Source: JAVJUV01 sp040220415 (GTDB lineage: Bacteria; Pseudomonadota; Alphaproteobacteria; Rhodobacterales; Rhodobacteraceae). From it: DNA of 64,000 nt. Each line of letters begins with the position of its first letter. Position 1 is the first letter of the stretch. The stretch covers positions 132,078-196,077 of the forward strand of contig JAVJUV010000102.1 of NCBI GenBank assembly GCA_040220415.1, read 5' to 3'. Positions 7,999-17,389 of this stretch are shown here, piece after piece. The notes beneath the pieces are model-generated. The model made no database searches. It had not been told where the DNA came from and saw nothing but the letters and a program-made list of their open reading frames with translations. Position numbers and translations under genes: made by a program.

Positions 7999-10391
7999 GT
8001 GTCGCGAAGCCCCTGCCCCACGACGCCGCGCCGCTGCATGTCACCGGTCAGGCGCGATATGTCGACGACATCCCATTGCCGGCCAACGCGCTGCATCTTG
8101 CCTTCGGCATGTCCGAGGTGGCGCATGGCCGGATCGTGTCGATGGATCTGGATGCGGTGCGTGCGGCACCGGGCGTCGTTGCGGTTCTGACCGCCGAAGA
8201 CCTGCCGCACGAGAACGATGTCTCGCCCTCGCCCTCGCCCGAACCGATGCTTGCCGATGGCACGGTGCATTACGTCGGCCAGCCGGTTTTCCTGGTGGCG
8301 GCCAAGACCCATTTGCAGGCGCGCAAGGCCGTGCGGCTGGCGAAGATCGAATATCACGAGTTGCCCGCGATCCTGACGGTGGACGAGGCGCTGGAGGCCG
8401 GCAGCCGTTTCGAGGAAGGGCCGCGCATTTATCAGAAGGGCGATGCAGCCCTGGCCATCGATGCCGCCGAACGTGTGATCACAGGCTCGATCGACATGGG
8501 CGGGCAAGAGCATTTCTATCTGGAGGGACAGGCGGCCATCGCGTTGCCGCAGGAAGGCGGCGACATGATCGTCCATTCGTCGTCCCAGCATCCGACCGAG
8601 ATCCAGCACAAGGTCGCCGAGGCGCTGGGCGTGCACATGAACGCCGTGCGCGTCGAGGTTCGGCGCATGGGTGGCGGGTTCGGGGGCAAGGAAAGCCAGG
8701 GAAACGCGCTGGCGGTGTCCTGTGCGGTTGTCGCCGCGCTGACGGGTCGGCCTGCCTCGATGCGCTATGACCGGGACGATGACATGATCATCACCGGCAA
8801 GCGACACGATTTCCGTATCGACTATCGCGTGGGCTTCGATGCCGAAGGACGGATCGCCGGGATCGAGTTCCTGCAGCTTTGCCGTTGCGGCTGGTCGATG
8901 GACCTGAGCCTGCCGGTTGCCGACCGGGCGATGCTGCATGCGGACAATGCCTATCACATCCCGGCCATGCGGATCGAGTCGCACCGCCTGAAGACGAACA
9001 CGCAATCCGCGACCGCGTATCGGGGGTTCGGCGGGCCGCAAGGCATGCTGGGGATCGAGCGGGTGCTGGATCATGTGGCGCACGACGTCGGGCGCGATCC
9101 GCTGGAGGTTCGCCGGCTGAATTATTATCGCCCTGCGGGCGCCGCCTCTGGCGGGCGTATTTCGGGCAAGATGAAGCTGGACGCACCCGATGACGCCGAC
9201 ATTACTAGCCGGGGCGTTCCGACGCGCGAAGCCGAGGTTTCCGTCGACATTCCAGACGGCGTGCAGACCACGCCCTATCACATGCCGGTCGAGGATTTCA
9301 TCCTGCATGAAATGACCGACCGGCTGGTGGAAAACAGTGACTATTACGGGCGAAAAGCGGCGATTTCTGAGTGGAATGCCCGCAATGACATCCTGAAGAA
9401 GGGGATTGCGCTGACGCCTGTGAAGTTCGGGATCAGCTTTACCCTGACGCACCTGAACCAGGCCGGCGCGCTGGTGCATGTCTATCAGGACGGGTCGATC
9501 CACATGAACCACGGCGGCACCGAGATGGGACAGGGTCTGTTCCAGAAGGTGGCGCAGGTGGCGGCGGCGCGGCTCGGTGTGGATGTCGGGCGGGTGAAGA
9601 TCACCGCCACCGATACCGCCAAGGTGCCGAACACGTCGGCGACCGCGGCATCCTCGGGGTCGGATCTGAACGGCATGGCGGTGAAGGCCGCGTGCGACAC
9701 GATCCGCGACCGGTTGGCCGAGTTCGTGGCCGCGCGCGCCCAGGCAACCGCGGACAGTGTCCGGTTCGAGGACGGCATGGTGCATGTGAGTGGCGAAAGC
9801 CTGACCTTCGAAGAGGTCGTGCGGGACGCCTACATGGCGCGGATCAGCCTGTCGGCGACGGGTTTCTATGCGACGCCGAAGATCGTCTGGGACCGGATCA
9901 AGGGCCAGGGGCGGCCGTTCTTCTATTTCGCCTATGGCGCGGCCGTGACCGAGGTGGTGATCGACACGCTGACCGGTGAGAACCGGATTCTGCGGACGGA
10001 TATCCTGCATGATTGCGGCGCGTCGCTGAACCCGTCGATCGACATCGGCCAGATCGAGGGCGGCTATGTGCAGGGCGCGGGCTGGCTGACGACCGAGGAG
10101 CTGGTCTGGGACGGCAAGGGGCGGCTGCGCACCCACGCGCCGTCGACCTACAAGATCCCCGCCTGTTCCGACCGGCCGGATGTGTTCAACGTGGCGCTGT
10201 GGGACGCAGAGAACCGCGAGGACACCATCTATCGCTCGAAGGCGGTGGGCGAGCCGCCGTTCATGCTGGGAATTTCCGCGCTGATGGCCTTGTCCGATGC
10301 CGTTGCGGCCTGCGGCAGCCGCTATCCTTCGCTGGATGCGCCCGCCACGGCCGAAAGGGTGTTGGCAGCTGTTCGGAGGGTCAGGGCATGA
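7995..10391 (+). CDS. xdhB: Xanthine dehydrogenase molybdopterin subunit
   Basis: 798 residues. Large catalytic subunit that binds the molybdenum cofactor and substrate. Landmarks in order: RMGGGFGGKE and AYRGFGGPQG cofactor motifs, HGGTEMGQGLFQKVAQVAA, and near the C terminus the active-site Glu753 in KAVGEPPFMLG, the residue that acts as catalytic base in Rhodobacter capsulatus XDH. All family landmarks are intact, so the enzyme should be active. Overlaps of 4 nt with xdhA and xdhC imply translational coupling and stoichiometric expression. Confidence 0.97.
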   Translation: MSVAKPLPHDAAPLHVTGQARYVDDIPLPANALHLAFGMSEVAHGRIVSMDLDAVRAAPGVVAVLTAEDLPHENDVSPSPSPEPMLADGTVHYVGQPVFLVAAKTHLQARKAVRLAKIEYHELPAILTVDEALEAGSRFEEGPRIYQKGDAALAIDAAERVITGSIDMGGQEHFYLEGQAAIALPQEGGDMIVHSSSQHPTEIQHKVAEALGVHMNAVRVEVRRMGGGFGGKESQGNALAVSCAVVAALTGRPASMRYDRDDDMIITGKRHDFRIDYRVGFDAEGRIAGIEFLQLCRCGWSMDLSLPVADRAMLHADNAYHIPAMRIESHRLKTNTQSATAYRGFGGPQGMLGIERVLDHVAHDVGRDPLEVRRLNYYRPAGAASGGRISGKMKLDAPDDADITSRGVPTREAEVSVDIPDGVQTTPYHMPVEDFILHEMTDRLVENSDYYGRKAAISEWNARNDILKKGIALTPVKFGISFTLTHLNQAGALVHVYQDGSIHMNHGGTEMGQGLFQKVAQVAAARLGVDVGRVKITATDTAKVPNTSATAASSGSDLNGMAVKAACDTIRDRLAEFVAARAQATADSVRFEDGMVHVSGESLTFEEVVRDAYMARISLSATGFYATPKIVWDRIKGQGRPFFYFAYGAAVTEVVIDTLTGENRILRTDILHDCGASLNPSIDIGQIEGGYVQGAGWLTTEELVWDGKGRLRTHAPSTYKIPACSDRPDVFNVALWDAENREDTIYRSKAVGEPPFMLGISALMALSDAVAACGSRYPSLDAPATAERVLAAVRRVRA

Positions 10392-11332
10392 GTTTCGATC
10401 TGGAGCGGATGAAACGCCTGGCCATTTCCGGTCCGGTTGCGCGTGTCGTCGTGGCCGAGACCCGCGGTTCGGTACCGCGTGAGGTGGGCGCGGCGATGCT
10501 GGTCACTGCCCGCGATGTCGAAGGGACGATCGGGGGTGGTGCGCTGGAGTACGAGGCGACTGCCCGTGCGCGGAAGGCGCTGGAAGCCGGGGCGGACCGG
10601 TTGGACCGGATGCCGCTGGGACCCGCGCTGGGCCAGTGCTGCGGCGGATCGGTGGCATTGCTGACCGAGGCCTGGGATGCCGAGCGGCTGGCAGGCATCA
10701 AGGGCGACGTCGTGGCGCGGCCATTGCCGGGCGGATCGGAAGCGGCGCCCCTGGCGGTTTCGCGCGTACTGGCGGATGCCAGGGCTCGCGGTGATCGCCC
10801 GGAACCCGGCATGCTGGAGGGCTGGATGATCGAGCCGGTTCAGCGCGCTACGCGCCAGATCTGGGTCTGGGGCGCCGGGCATGTCGGCCGCGCGATCGTT
10901 GGTGTTCTTGCGCCGTTGCCGTCGCTGGATATCCGGTGGGCGGATTGTGACGTGGGCCGCTTCCCCGCCGCGGTTCCTGACCGCGTCGAGACGCTTGTCG
11001 CAGAGAATCCCGCCGATCTGGTGACGCTTTCGCCAGCGCATGCCGAGCACCTGGTGCTGACGTTCAGCCACACGCTGGACCTGGAATTGTGCCACCGCAT
11101 CCTTTGCCGGCCGTTCCGGTCGCTGGGCCTGATCGGCTCGGCGACGAAATGGGCGCGGTTCCGGTCGCGGCTGGCCGCGCTTGGGCACTTGGAGGCCCAG
11201 ATCAACCGGATCGCCTGTCCGATCGGTGATCCCGCGCTGGGCAAGCATCCCCAGGCGATTGCTTTGGGGGTGGCGGCTGATATCGTGCGCAAGGAACTGG
11301 GGGAGAAGACGATGATCGGGCAGAGGGCATGA
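10388..11332 (+). CDS. xdhC: Xanthine dehydrogenase accessory protein XdhC
   Basis: 314 residues. XdhC binds the molybdenum cofactor, protects it while sulfuration takes place and inserts it into XdhB; it is not part of the final enzyme. The N-terminal XdhC/CoxI domain shows TRGSVPREVGAAMLV and GQCCGGSVALL, with the Cys pair at the usual place. The C-terminal Rossmann-like part has VWGAGHVGRAIV and GLIGSATKWARF. Start overlaps the xdhB stop as ATGA and its own stop overlaps the next ATP-binding gene, which ties enzyme maturation to transporter expression. Confidence 0.96.
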   Translation: MSFDLERMKRLAISGPVARVVVAETRGSVPREVGAAMLVTARDVEGTIGGGALEYEATARARKALEAGADRLDRMPLGPALGQCCGGSVALLTEAWDAERLAGIKGDVVARPLPGGSEAAPLAVSRVLADARARGDRPEPGMLEGWMIEPVQRATRQIWVWGAGHVGRAIVGVLAPLPSLDIRWADCDVGRFPAAVPDRVETLVAENPADLVTLSPAHAEHLVLTFSHTLDLELCHRILCRPFRSLGLIGSATKWARFRSRLAALGHLEAQINRIACPIGDPALGKHPQAIALGVAADIVRKELGEKTMIGQRA

Positions 11333-12867
11333 GCGCCTCGCCGCTGCTGGCGGTGGAGGGCCTGAGAAAGGCTTACCCGGGAGTCGTCGCCAATGACGAT
11401 GTCAGCTTCACGGTCGGCGCGGGCGAAGTGCACGCGCTTCTGGGCGAGAACGGCGCCGGCAAGTCGACGCTGGTGAAGATGGTCTATGGTCTGGTGAAGC
11501 CGGACGAGGGCCGGATGAGCTTTGCCGGTGCGGCCTATGCGCCGGCCTCGCCGCACGAGGCGCGCTCGACCGGGATCGCGATGGTCTTCCAGCACTTCAG
11601 CCTGTTCGAGGCGCTGGACGTCGCCGAAAACGTGGCGCTGGGGATGGAAAATCCGCCGCCGATGCGGGAACTGGCGAAGAGTATCCGGGATGTCAGTGAG
11701 ACCTACGGCCTGCCGCTGGATCCGACGCGGCTGGTCGGCGACCTGTCGGCGGGCGAGCGCCAGCGGGTCGAGATCATCCGTTGCCTGCTGCAGGACCCCA
11801 AGCTTCTGATCATGGACGAACCGACCAGCGTGCTGACGCCGCAAGAGGTCGATATCCTGTTCGAGACGCTGCGCAAGCTGCAGGCCGAGGGCACGTCGAT
11901 CCTTTATATCAGTCACAAACTCGAGGAAATTCGCGCCTTGTGTCAGGGCGCGACGATCCTGCGGCTGGGCAAGGTCGTGGGGTCGTGCGACCCGCGCGAG
12001 AAGTCGGCGCGCGAACTGGCGGAGCTGATGGTGGGGACCGAGTTGAAGTCGCCCGCCGCCGCAGCGCACGAACTGGGTGACGTGGCGCTGTCGATCAGCG
12101 GCCTTTCCGCCCGGTCGTCCAATCCTTTCGGAACATCGCTGAAGGATGTCTCGCTTGAGGTCCGCAAAGGCGAAGTCCTGGGGGTCGGCGGTGTGGCGGG
12201 CAACGGTCAGGACGAATTGCTGGCGGTTTTGTCGGGCGAGATTCGAACGGCAGCCGATGCAGTGAAACTGAACGGCAAGGGGATCGGTTCCCTGGGGCCG
12301 AACGAAAGGCGCGCGCTGGGGCTTCTGGCCGCGCCCGAGGAAAGACTGGGTCATGCCGCCGCGCCGGACATGAGTCTTGTCGAGAATGCCGTGCTGTCGG
12401 GATGGGTTCGCAAAGGCATCGTGTCGAACGGGTTCGTCGACTGGGGCAAGGCCAGGGACTTTGCCGAGGAGGTGATACGCCAGTTCGATGTGCGCACACC
12501 GGGTTCCGGGAACGCGGCCCGGTCGCTGTCGGGCGGCAACCTGCAGAAATTCGTGATCGGGCGCGAGATTCTTCAGAAACCCGACGTTCTGGTCGTGAAC
12601 CAGCCCACATGGGGCGTCGACGCCAGCGCCGCGGCCGCGATCCGGCAGGCGCTTCTGGATCTTGCCGCCGGGGGCGCGGCAGTGGTCGTCATCAGCCAGG
12701 ACCTGGACGAGCTGATGGAGATCTCGAACCGGTTCGCGGCACTGAACGAGGGCCGGCTGAGTGCGCCGCGTCCGGCGGCGGGCCTGACGATCGACGAGAT
12801 CGGGCTGATGCTGGGCGGCGCGCATGGCATGGAAGTGGCGCATATCCACGAGGAGGCGGCGACATGA
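11329..12867 (+). CDS. ABC transporter ATP-binding protein, nucleoside/simple-sugar type (two ATPase domains)
   Basis: 512 residues with two fused nucleotide-binding domains, as in RbsA/NupA-like importers. The first is complete: Walker A GENGAGKST, signature LSAGERQR, Walker B LLIMDEPTSVL. The second is degenerate, as usual in this family: VAGNGQDE instead of a full Walker A, and LVVNQPTWG in place of DEP. It powers the permeases encoded just downstream. Coupling to xdhABC and the BMP-family binding protein suggests purine or nucleoside import rather than sugar import; this is inference from context. Confidence 0.93.
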   Translation: MSASPLLAVEGLRKAYPGVVANDDVSFTVGAGEVHALLGENGAGKSTLVKMVYGLVKPDEGRMSFAGAAYAPASPHEARSTGIAMVFQHFSLFEALDVAENVALGMENPPPMRELAKSIRDVSETYGLPLDPTRLVGDLSAGERQRVEIIRCLLQDPKLLIMDEPTSVLTPQEVDILFETLRKLQAEGTSILYISHKLEEIRALCQGATILRLGKVVGSCDPREKSARELAELMVGTELKSPAAAAHELGDVALSISGLSARSSNPFGTSLKDVSLEVRKGEVLGVGGVAGNGQDELLAVLSGEIRTAADAVKLNGKGIGSLGPNERRALGLLAAPEERLGHAAAPDMSLVENAVLSGWVRKGIVSNGFVDWGKARDFAEEVIRQFDVRTPGSGNAARSLSGGNLQKFVIGREILQKPDVLVVNQPTWGVDASAAAAIRQALLDLAAGGAAVVVISQDLDELMEISNRFAALNEGRLSAPRPAAGLTIDEIGLMLGGAHGMEVAHIHEEAAT

Positions 12868-13949
12868 TGCGGCTGGAAAAGCGGCCCCAGCCGTCGCGGG
12901 CCTGGGCCTGGGCAACGCCGCTGGTCGCGGTGCTGGCCACGATGCTTGCGGGCGGGCTGCTGTTCGGGGCGCTCGGCACCGATCCGATTGTCGCCATCCG
13001 CACCATCTTCTGGGATCCGGTGTTCGGCGAGTTCGCCTTTTATTACAGGGGGCAATTGCTGGTGAAGGCCGGCCCGCTGATCCTGATCGCGGTCGGTCTT
13101 GCGCTGGGGTTCCGGGCGGGCATCTGGAACATCGGGGCCGAGGGGCAATACATCATGGGCGCGCTTTTCGGCGCAGCGGTCGGTCTGGCGTTCTATCCGA
13201 TGGAGGCGCGCTGGCTGATCTTCCCGCTGATGATCCTTGCGGGCGCGTTGGGCGGATACCTTTGGGCGATGATCCCCGGCATCCTGAAGACAAGGTTCAA
13301 CACGAACGAGATCCTGGTGTCGCTGCTTCTGGTCTACGTGGCCGAGCAGATGCTGGCATGGGCGGCACTGGGGCCGCTTCGCAACCCCGAGGGATCGGGT
13401 TTTCCCGGCTCGCGGAACCTGCGTCAGTACGAGAGCGCGGCGAACAACGAGCTGATCGCCGGCTGGGGGATGCACTGGGGCGTGGTGGCGGCCTTAATCG
13501 CCGTGATCTTCGGGTATATCCTGCTGTCGCGTCACATCATGGGTTTCAACATCCGCCTTGCCGGTCAAAGCCCGCGCGCGGCGCGGTTCGCAGGCGTCAA
13601 CCCGACGCGGCTGGTGCTGTTCTGCCTGGGTGTTTCCGGCGCGCTGGCGGGCATGGCCGGAATGTTCGAGGTGGCCGGACCCGCCGGACAGATCAGCATC
13701 GACTTCAACGTGGGCTACGGGTTCACGGCGATCATCGTCGCCTTTCTGGGGCGGCTGCACCCGGTGGGCATCCTGCTGGCCGGTCTCTTGATGGCGCTGA
13801 CCTATATCGGGGGCGAGGCCGCGCAGGCGACGCTTGGGCTGCCTGCCGCTGCGATCCAGGCGTTCCAGGGGATGTTGCTGTTCTTCCTTCTGGCGTTCGA
13901 CGTGCTGACGAACTTCCGCGTCAAATTCGGGCGGGAGGCGGTCGTATGA
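12864..13949 (+). CDS. ABC transporter permease (BMP-type nucleoside importer, subunit 1)
   Basis: 361 residues with about eight to ten hydrophobic segments typical of the BPD_transp_2 family. Residues near 82 read GLALGFRAGIWNIGAEGQ, the conserved segment of nucleoside-type permeases, and FNTNEILVSLLLVYVA is another family landmark. The start is the first ATG of an ATGATG, with AGGAGG 8 nt upstream, overlapping the ATPase stop. It would pair with the second permease encoded at 14317 as a heterodimeric channel. Confidence 0.92.
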   Translation: MMRLEKRPQPSRAWAWATPLVAVLATMLAGGLLFGALGTDPIVAIRTIFWDPVFGEFAFYYRGQLLVKAGPLILIAVGLALGFRAGIWNIGAEGQYIMGALFGAAVGLAFYPMEARWLIFPLMILAGALGGYLWAMIPGILKTRFNTNEILVSLLLVYVAEQMLAWAALGPLRNPEGSGFPGSRNLRQYESAANNELIAGWGMHWGVVAALIAVIFGYILLSRHIMGFNIRLAGQSPRAARFAGVNPTRLVLFCLGVSGALAGMAGMFEVAGPAGQISIDFNVGYGFTAIIVAFLGRLHPVGILLAGLLMALTYIGGEAAQATLGLPAAAIQAFQGMLLFFLLAFDVLTNFRVKFGREAVV

Positions 13950-14317
13950 ATCTGTTTCAAAGGATTCTCGATCATGTGCTTTGGTTTCTGGCGGCCGGTG
14001 CCGGATTCTTCGTCGGCCTTTTTGCGCTTTTGATCGCAAAGCTGGTCGGCCTTGGCTCTTGGTGGGTGGCGTTTGGCGTGGTTGTGGTTGCGAGCCTTCT
14101 CTTCGTTCTGGACGGCAAGGTCTTCAAATTCACGATGCGCGGCATTGTCGGCGGGCTGAAGGCGCTTGGGGCCGAGACTCGCGAGATCGGGCCGGAGGAC
14201 GAAGCGCGCAAGCGCTGGCAGGACCGCGCGAGCCGCATTGGCTTCGTCGCCGGCGTCGTGCTGGCCTTCATCGCGGGGTCGATCGTGTCCCCGGAACGGA
14301 TCATGGATTTCTTCTGA
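13946..14317 (+). CDS. Small three-helix membrane protein inside the importer operon
   Basis: 123 residues, not recognised as a known family. Predicted layout: membrane segment about residues 10-34 (LWFLAAGAGFFVGLFALLIA), a second at about 38-57, a charged cytoplasmic stretch of about 40 residues with a strongly acidic/basic part (EIGPEDEARKRWQDR), and a third segment near 98-116. The start overlaps the permease stop (ATGA) and the stop overlaps the next permease start (TGATG), so it is clearly translated as part of the operon. Standard importers of this type lack such a gene between the two permeases. It could be an accessory subunit or assembly factor. Confidence 0.82.
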   Translation: MNLFQRILDHVLWFLAAGAGFFVGLFALLIAKLVGLGSWWVAFGVVVVASLLFVLDGKVFKFTMRGIVGGLKALGAETREIGPEDEARKRWQDRASRIGFVAGVVLAFIAGSIVSPERIMDFF

Positions 14318-15246
14318 TGTTCGACTCGATCAACCCCGTCCTGCTCCTGGCCTCGCTTATGGTGGCCTCCACGCCGATCCTTCTGGCCGCGATGGGCGAG
14401 TTGGTGGTGGAACGCTCGGGCGTTCTGAACCTGGGCGTCGAGGGCATGATGATCGTCGGCGCCATCTCGGGTTTCATCGTCGCCGTCGAAAGCGGGTCGC
14501 CTGCGCTGGGCTTCGTGGCGGCGGCCGCAGGCTCGGCGATCCTCGCGCTGCTGTTCGGTGTGCTGACGCAGCTTTTCCTGTCGAACCAGGTGGCGACCGG
14601 CCTGGGCCTGACCTTGTTCGGCCTGGGCGTCTCGTCGCTGATGGGACAGGGTTATAACGGCATCCGGCCGCCTTCGTCACCGCGCGTCGATATTCCGGTC
14701 TTGTCGGATATCCCCGTGATCGGCCCCATCGTCTTCAACCAGCACCCGATGGTCTATCTTTCGCTGGCGCTGGTCGCCGGTGTCTGGTGGTTCCTGCGCT
14801 CGACGCGGCCGGGGCTGATCCTGCGCGCGGTGGGCGAAAGCCATGACGCGGCCCATGCGCTGGGCTACTCGGTCGTCGGCACGCGCTTTGCGGCCATCGC
14901 CTTTGGCGGTGCCTGCGCGGGACTGGGCGGCGCGTTCCTGTCGCTGGTGATCGTGCCGCAATGGACGGAAGGCATGACCGCCGGGCGTGGCTGGATCGCG
15001 CTGGCCATCGTCGTTTTCGCCTCGTGGAAGGCGTGGCGGGTTTTGCTGGGCGCCTATCTTTTCGGCGGGGTCACGGTGTTGCAGTTGAACCTGCAAGCGG
15101 CCGGGTTTGCAATTCCCGTCGAACTCTTGTCCATGTCGCCGTACCTGATAACCATTCTGGTGCTGGTCATCATCTCGTCCGACCGAGGCCGTGCGGCACA
15201 GGCCGCTCCGGCGTCGCTCGGGCGATCATTCCATGCCTCGAACTGA
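14317..15246 (+). CDS. ABC transporter permease (BMP-type nucleoside importer, subunit 2)
   Basis: 309 residues, all-helical BPD_transp_2 permease. The family landmark GELVVERSGVLNLGVEGMM lies at about residues 28-46, and GLGLTLFGLGVSSL follows. It is shorter than the first permease, as normal for the second subunit of these importers. Its ATG shares one base with the stop codon of the small membrane protein gene. The binding-protein gene starts 36 nt after it. Confidence 0.92.
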   Translation: MFDSINPVLLLASLMVASTPILLAAMGELVVERSGVLNLGVEGMMIVGAISGFIVAVESGSPALGFVAAAAGSAILALLFGVLTQLFLSNQVATGLGLTLFGLGVSSLMGQGYNGIRPPSSPRVDIPVLSDIPVIGPIVFNQHPMVYLSLALVAGVWWFLRSTRPGLILRAVGESHDAAHALGYSVVGTRFAAIAFGGACAGLGGAFLSLVIVPQWTEGMTAGRGWIALAIVVFASWKAWRVLLGAYLFGGVTVLQLNLQAAGFAIPVELLSMSPYLITILVLVIISSDRGRAAQAAPASLGRSFHASN

Positions 15247-15282
15247 GGCAGTCTGCTTTTACCAATGGGGAGAACCTGAAAA

Positions 15283-16365
15283 ATGAAAAAACGCACATTC
15301 CTGGCAACGGTCGCGGCCGTCGCCCTGGCGACGACCGCCTTCGGCGGCAGCCACGGAGACGGTCCCGTAAAGGTCGGCTTCATCTTTGTCGGGCCGATCG
15401 GCGACGGTGGCTGGACCTATGAGCACAACCAGGGCCGGCTGGCCGTTGAAGAGCATTTCGGCGACCAGGTCGAGACGGTCTATCAGGAAAGCGTGCCTGA
15501 AGGCGCCGATGCCGAACGCGCGTTGACCCAGATGGCGCTGCAGGGCGCCGACCTGATCTTCACAACGTCCTTCGGCTATATGGACCCGACGATCAACGTC
15601 GCCGCCAAGTTCCCGGACGTGAAATTCGAGCACGCGACGGGCTACAAGACGGCCGACAACGTCGCGATCTATTCGGCGCGCTTCTACGAGGGCCGTGCCA
15701 TTCAGGGTCATATCGCGGGCAAGATGACGAAGACCAACAAGGTTGGTTACATCGCGTCCTTCCCGATTCCCGAGGTGATCCGGGGCATCAACTCGGCCTT
15801 TATCCACGCCAAGAAGGCGAACCCCGACGTCGAGTTCAGCGTTGTCTGGGCCTATACCTGGTTCGATCCGGCGAAAGAGGCCGACGCGGCCAAAGCCCTG
15901 ATCGAGCAGGGCGCCGACGTGATCCTGCAGCACACGGACTCGACCGCGCCACAAGCCGCCGCCGCCGAGGCGGGCAATGTCGCCACCTTCGGTCAGGCGT
16001 CCGACATGGGCGAGTACGCGCCTTTCCCGCGTGTGTCGTCGATCATCGACAATTGGGCGCCCTACTATATCGACCGCGTTCAGGCAGTAATGGACGGGAC
16101 TTGGGAATCGACTGACACCTGGGCTGGAATTGGTGCCGGCATGGTGGGCATCGGAGAGATCACCGACGCGGTTCCCGCCGACGTCAAGGCCGAGGCCGAG
16201 GCGCTGCGCGATTCCATCGCGTCGGGTGAGTACCACCCGTTCACGGGCCCGCTGAACAAGCAGGACGGGTCGGCGTGGCTGGCCGAGGGCGAGACCGCAG
16301 ACGACGGAACGCTTCTGGGCATGAACTTCTATGTCGAAGGCCTGACGGGCGAAATTCCGAACTGA
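15283..16365 (+). CDS. BMP-family ABC transporter substrate-binding protein
   Basis: 360 residues with a cleavable signal peptide (MKKRTFLATVAAVALATTAFG). The mature part is a BMP/Med-type periplasmic binding protein: VKVGFIFVGPIGDGGWTYEHN at the start is diagnostic, with further family segments TTSFGYMDP and RFYEGRAIQGHIAGKMT. Members studied elsewhere bind purine nucleosides or related bases. The operon with xdhABC supports a purine ligand here. A separate ribosome-binding site (GGGGAG) and the small gap allow higher expression than the membrane parts. A strong terminator follows. Confidence 0.95.
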   Translation: MKKRTFLATVAAVALATTAFGGSHGDGPVKVGFIFVGPIGDGGWTYEHNQGRLAVEEHFGDQVETVYQESVPEGADAERALTQMALQGADLIFTTSFGYMDPTINVAAKFPDVKFEHATGYKTADNVAIYSARFYEGRAIQGHIAGKMTKTNKVGYIASFPIPEVIRGINSAFIHAKKANPDVEFSVVWAYTWFDPAKEADAAKALIEQGADVILQHTDSTAPQAAAAEAGNVATFGQASDMGEYAPFPRVSSIIDNWAPYYIDRVQAVMDGTWESTDTWAGIGAGMVGIGEITDAVPADVKAEAEALRDSIASGEYHPFTGPLNKQDGSAWLAEGETADDGTLLGMNFYVEGLTGEIPN

Positions 16366-16387
16366 TCTTTCGACCGCGCGAGAACAG

Positions 16388-16418
16388 AAAGGCCGCCTTC
16401 GGGCGGCCTTTGACTTTT
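16388..16418 (+). terminator. Rho-independent terminator of the xdh/ABC operon
   Basis: Perfect 10-bp stem AAAGGCCGCC / GGCGGCCTTT with a TTCG loop, followed by GACTTTT. It is 22 nt after the binding-protein stop and marks the end of the operon that starts with xdhA. Confidence 0.88.
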
Positions 16419-16465
16419 CCGGATGCGCGTGTGCCTATTCCTGGGAAACATGCAGGGAGATTTCA

Positions 16466-17389
16466 ATGAAGACGATCAGTGGCAAGCCGGTCAGCAGGTT
16501 CAGTTTCGGTACGATGCAGTTCGGCGGAAAGGCCGACGAGTCCGAAAGCGCCTCGATGTACGCGGCGTGCCGGGAAGCGGGTGTCAATTTCTTCGATACG
16601 GCCTTCGCCTATACCGAAGGACGGTCCGAAGCGATCACCGGCAATCTGGTCAGGCCCGAGCGGGACGATATCTTCGTCGCCACGAAGACGGCGAACCAGA
16701 AGACGGCCACGCCGGAAGTGATTCATCGGGAATTCGCCGAAAGCCGCAAGCGACTGGGTCTTGATACCGTCGATCTTCTGTACGTTCACCAGCCGGACCC
16801 GGTGACACCGCTCGAGGTGACATTGGGCGCCGTGGCCGAATATGTGCGTTCCGGCGCCGTTCGGTATGTCGGGATCTCGAACTTTTCCGCATGGGCAACC
16901 ATGAAGGCGCGGCATGTGGCACGCGACCTGGGGATCGACGTGACCTTCCTGCAACCGATGTACAACCTTGCCAAGCGGCAGGCCGAGGTCGAAATTCTGC
17001 CGATGGCCGAGTCAGAGGGTTTCTATGTCTTTCCCTATTCGCCACTGGGGGGCGGATTGCTGACGGGCAAGTATGCGGACGGCCAGGGCGGTCGGTTGAA
17101 GGACGACGCGATGTACTCGGTGCGCTACGGCGTCGACTGGATGCACCGCACGGCGTCCGATCTTGCCGCGCTTGGCCGCGAACTGGGCGTTGCCCCGGCG
17201 ACCCTGGCGGTGGCCTGGGTGGCGCGGCATCCCGGTGTCTGGGGGCCGATCGTCTCGGCCCGCTCGGCCGGGCAGTTGGGCGCATCCCTTGCGGCGATCG
17301 ATTTCGAGATGGACGATGCGCTTTACGCGCGCATTTCGGCGCTGTCGCCGACCCCGCCGCCGGCCAACGACAGGCTTGAAGAGGCCTGA
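16466..17389 (+). CDS. Aldo/keto reductase
   Basis: 307 residues. NADPH-dependent carbonyl reductase of the AKR superfamily. The catalytic tetrad is visible as Asp44, Tyr49, Lys74 and His108 (FFDTAFAY, VATKT, YVHQP), and GISNFS is present. The substrate cannot be predicted. GCAGGGAG lies before the ATG. Its stop codon overlaps the start of the FAD oxidoreductase gene by one base (TGATG), so the two are co-translated and may act in one pathway. Confidence 0.94.
   Translation: MKTISGKPVSRFSFGTMQFGGKADESESASMYAACREAGVNFFDTAFAYTEGRSEAITGNLVRPERDDIFVATKTANQKTATPEVIHREFAESRKRLGLDTVDLLYVHQPDPVTPLEVTLGAVAEYVRSGAVRYVGISNFSAWATMKARHVARDLGIDVTFLQPMYNLAKRQAEVEILPMAESEGFYVFPYSPLGGGLLTGKYADGQGGRLKDDAMYSVRYGVDWMHRTASDLAALGRELGVAPATLAVAWVARHPGVWGPIVSARSAGQLGASLAAIDFEMDDALYARISALSPTPPPANDRLEEA

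Noticed and set aside
7950..10136. Long open frame on the minus strand opposite xdhB (about 728 codons)
   Set aside because: Antisense shadow of xdhB in GC-rich DNA; no domain and no ribosome-binding site.
10840..12915. Long open frame on the minus strand opposite xdhC and the ABC ATPase gene
   Set aside because: Antisense shadow with Arg/Gln-rich residues and no family resemblance.
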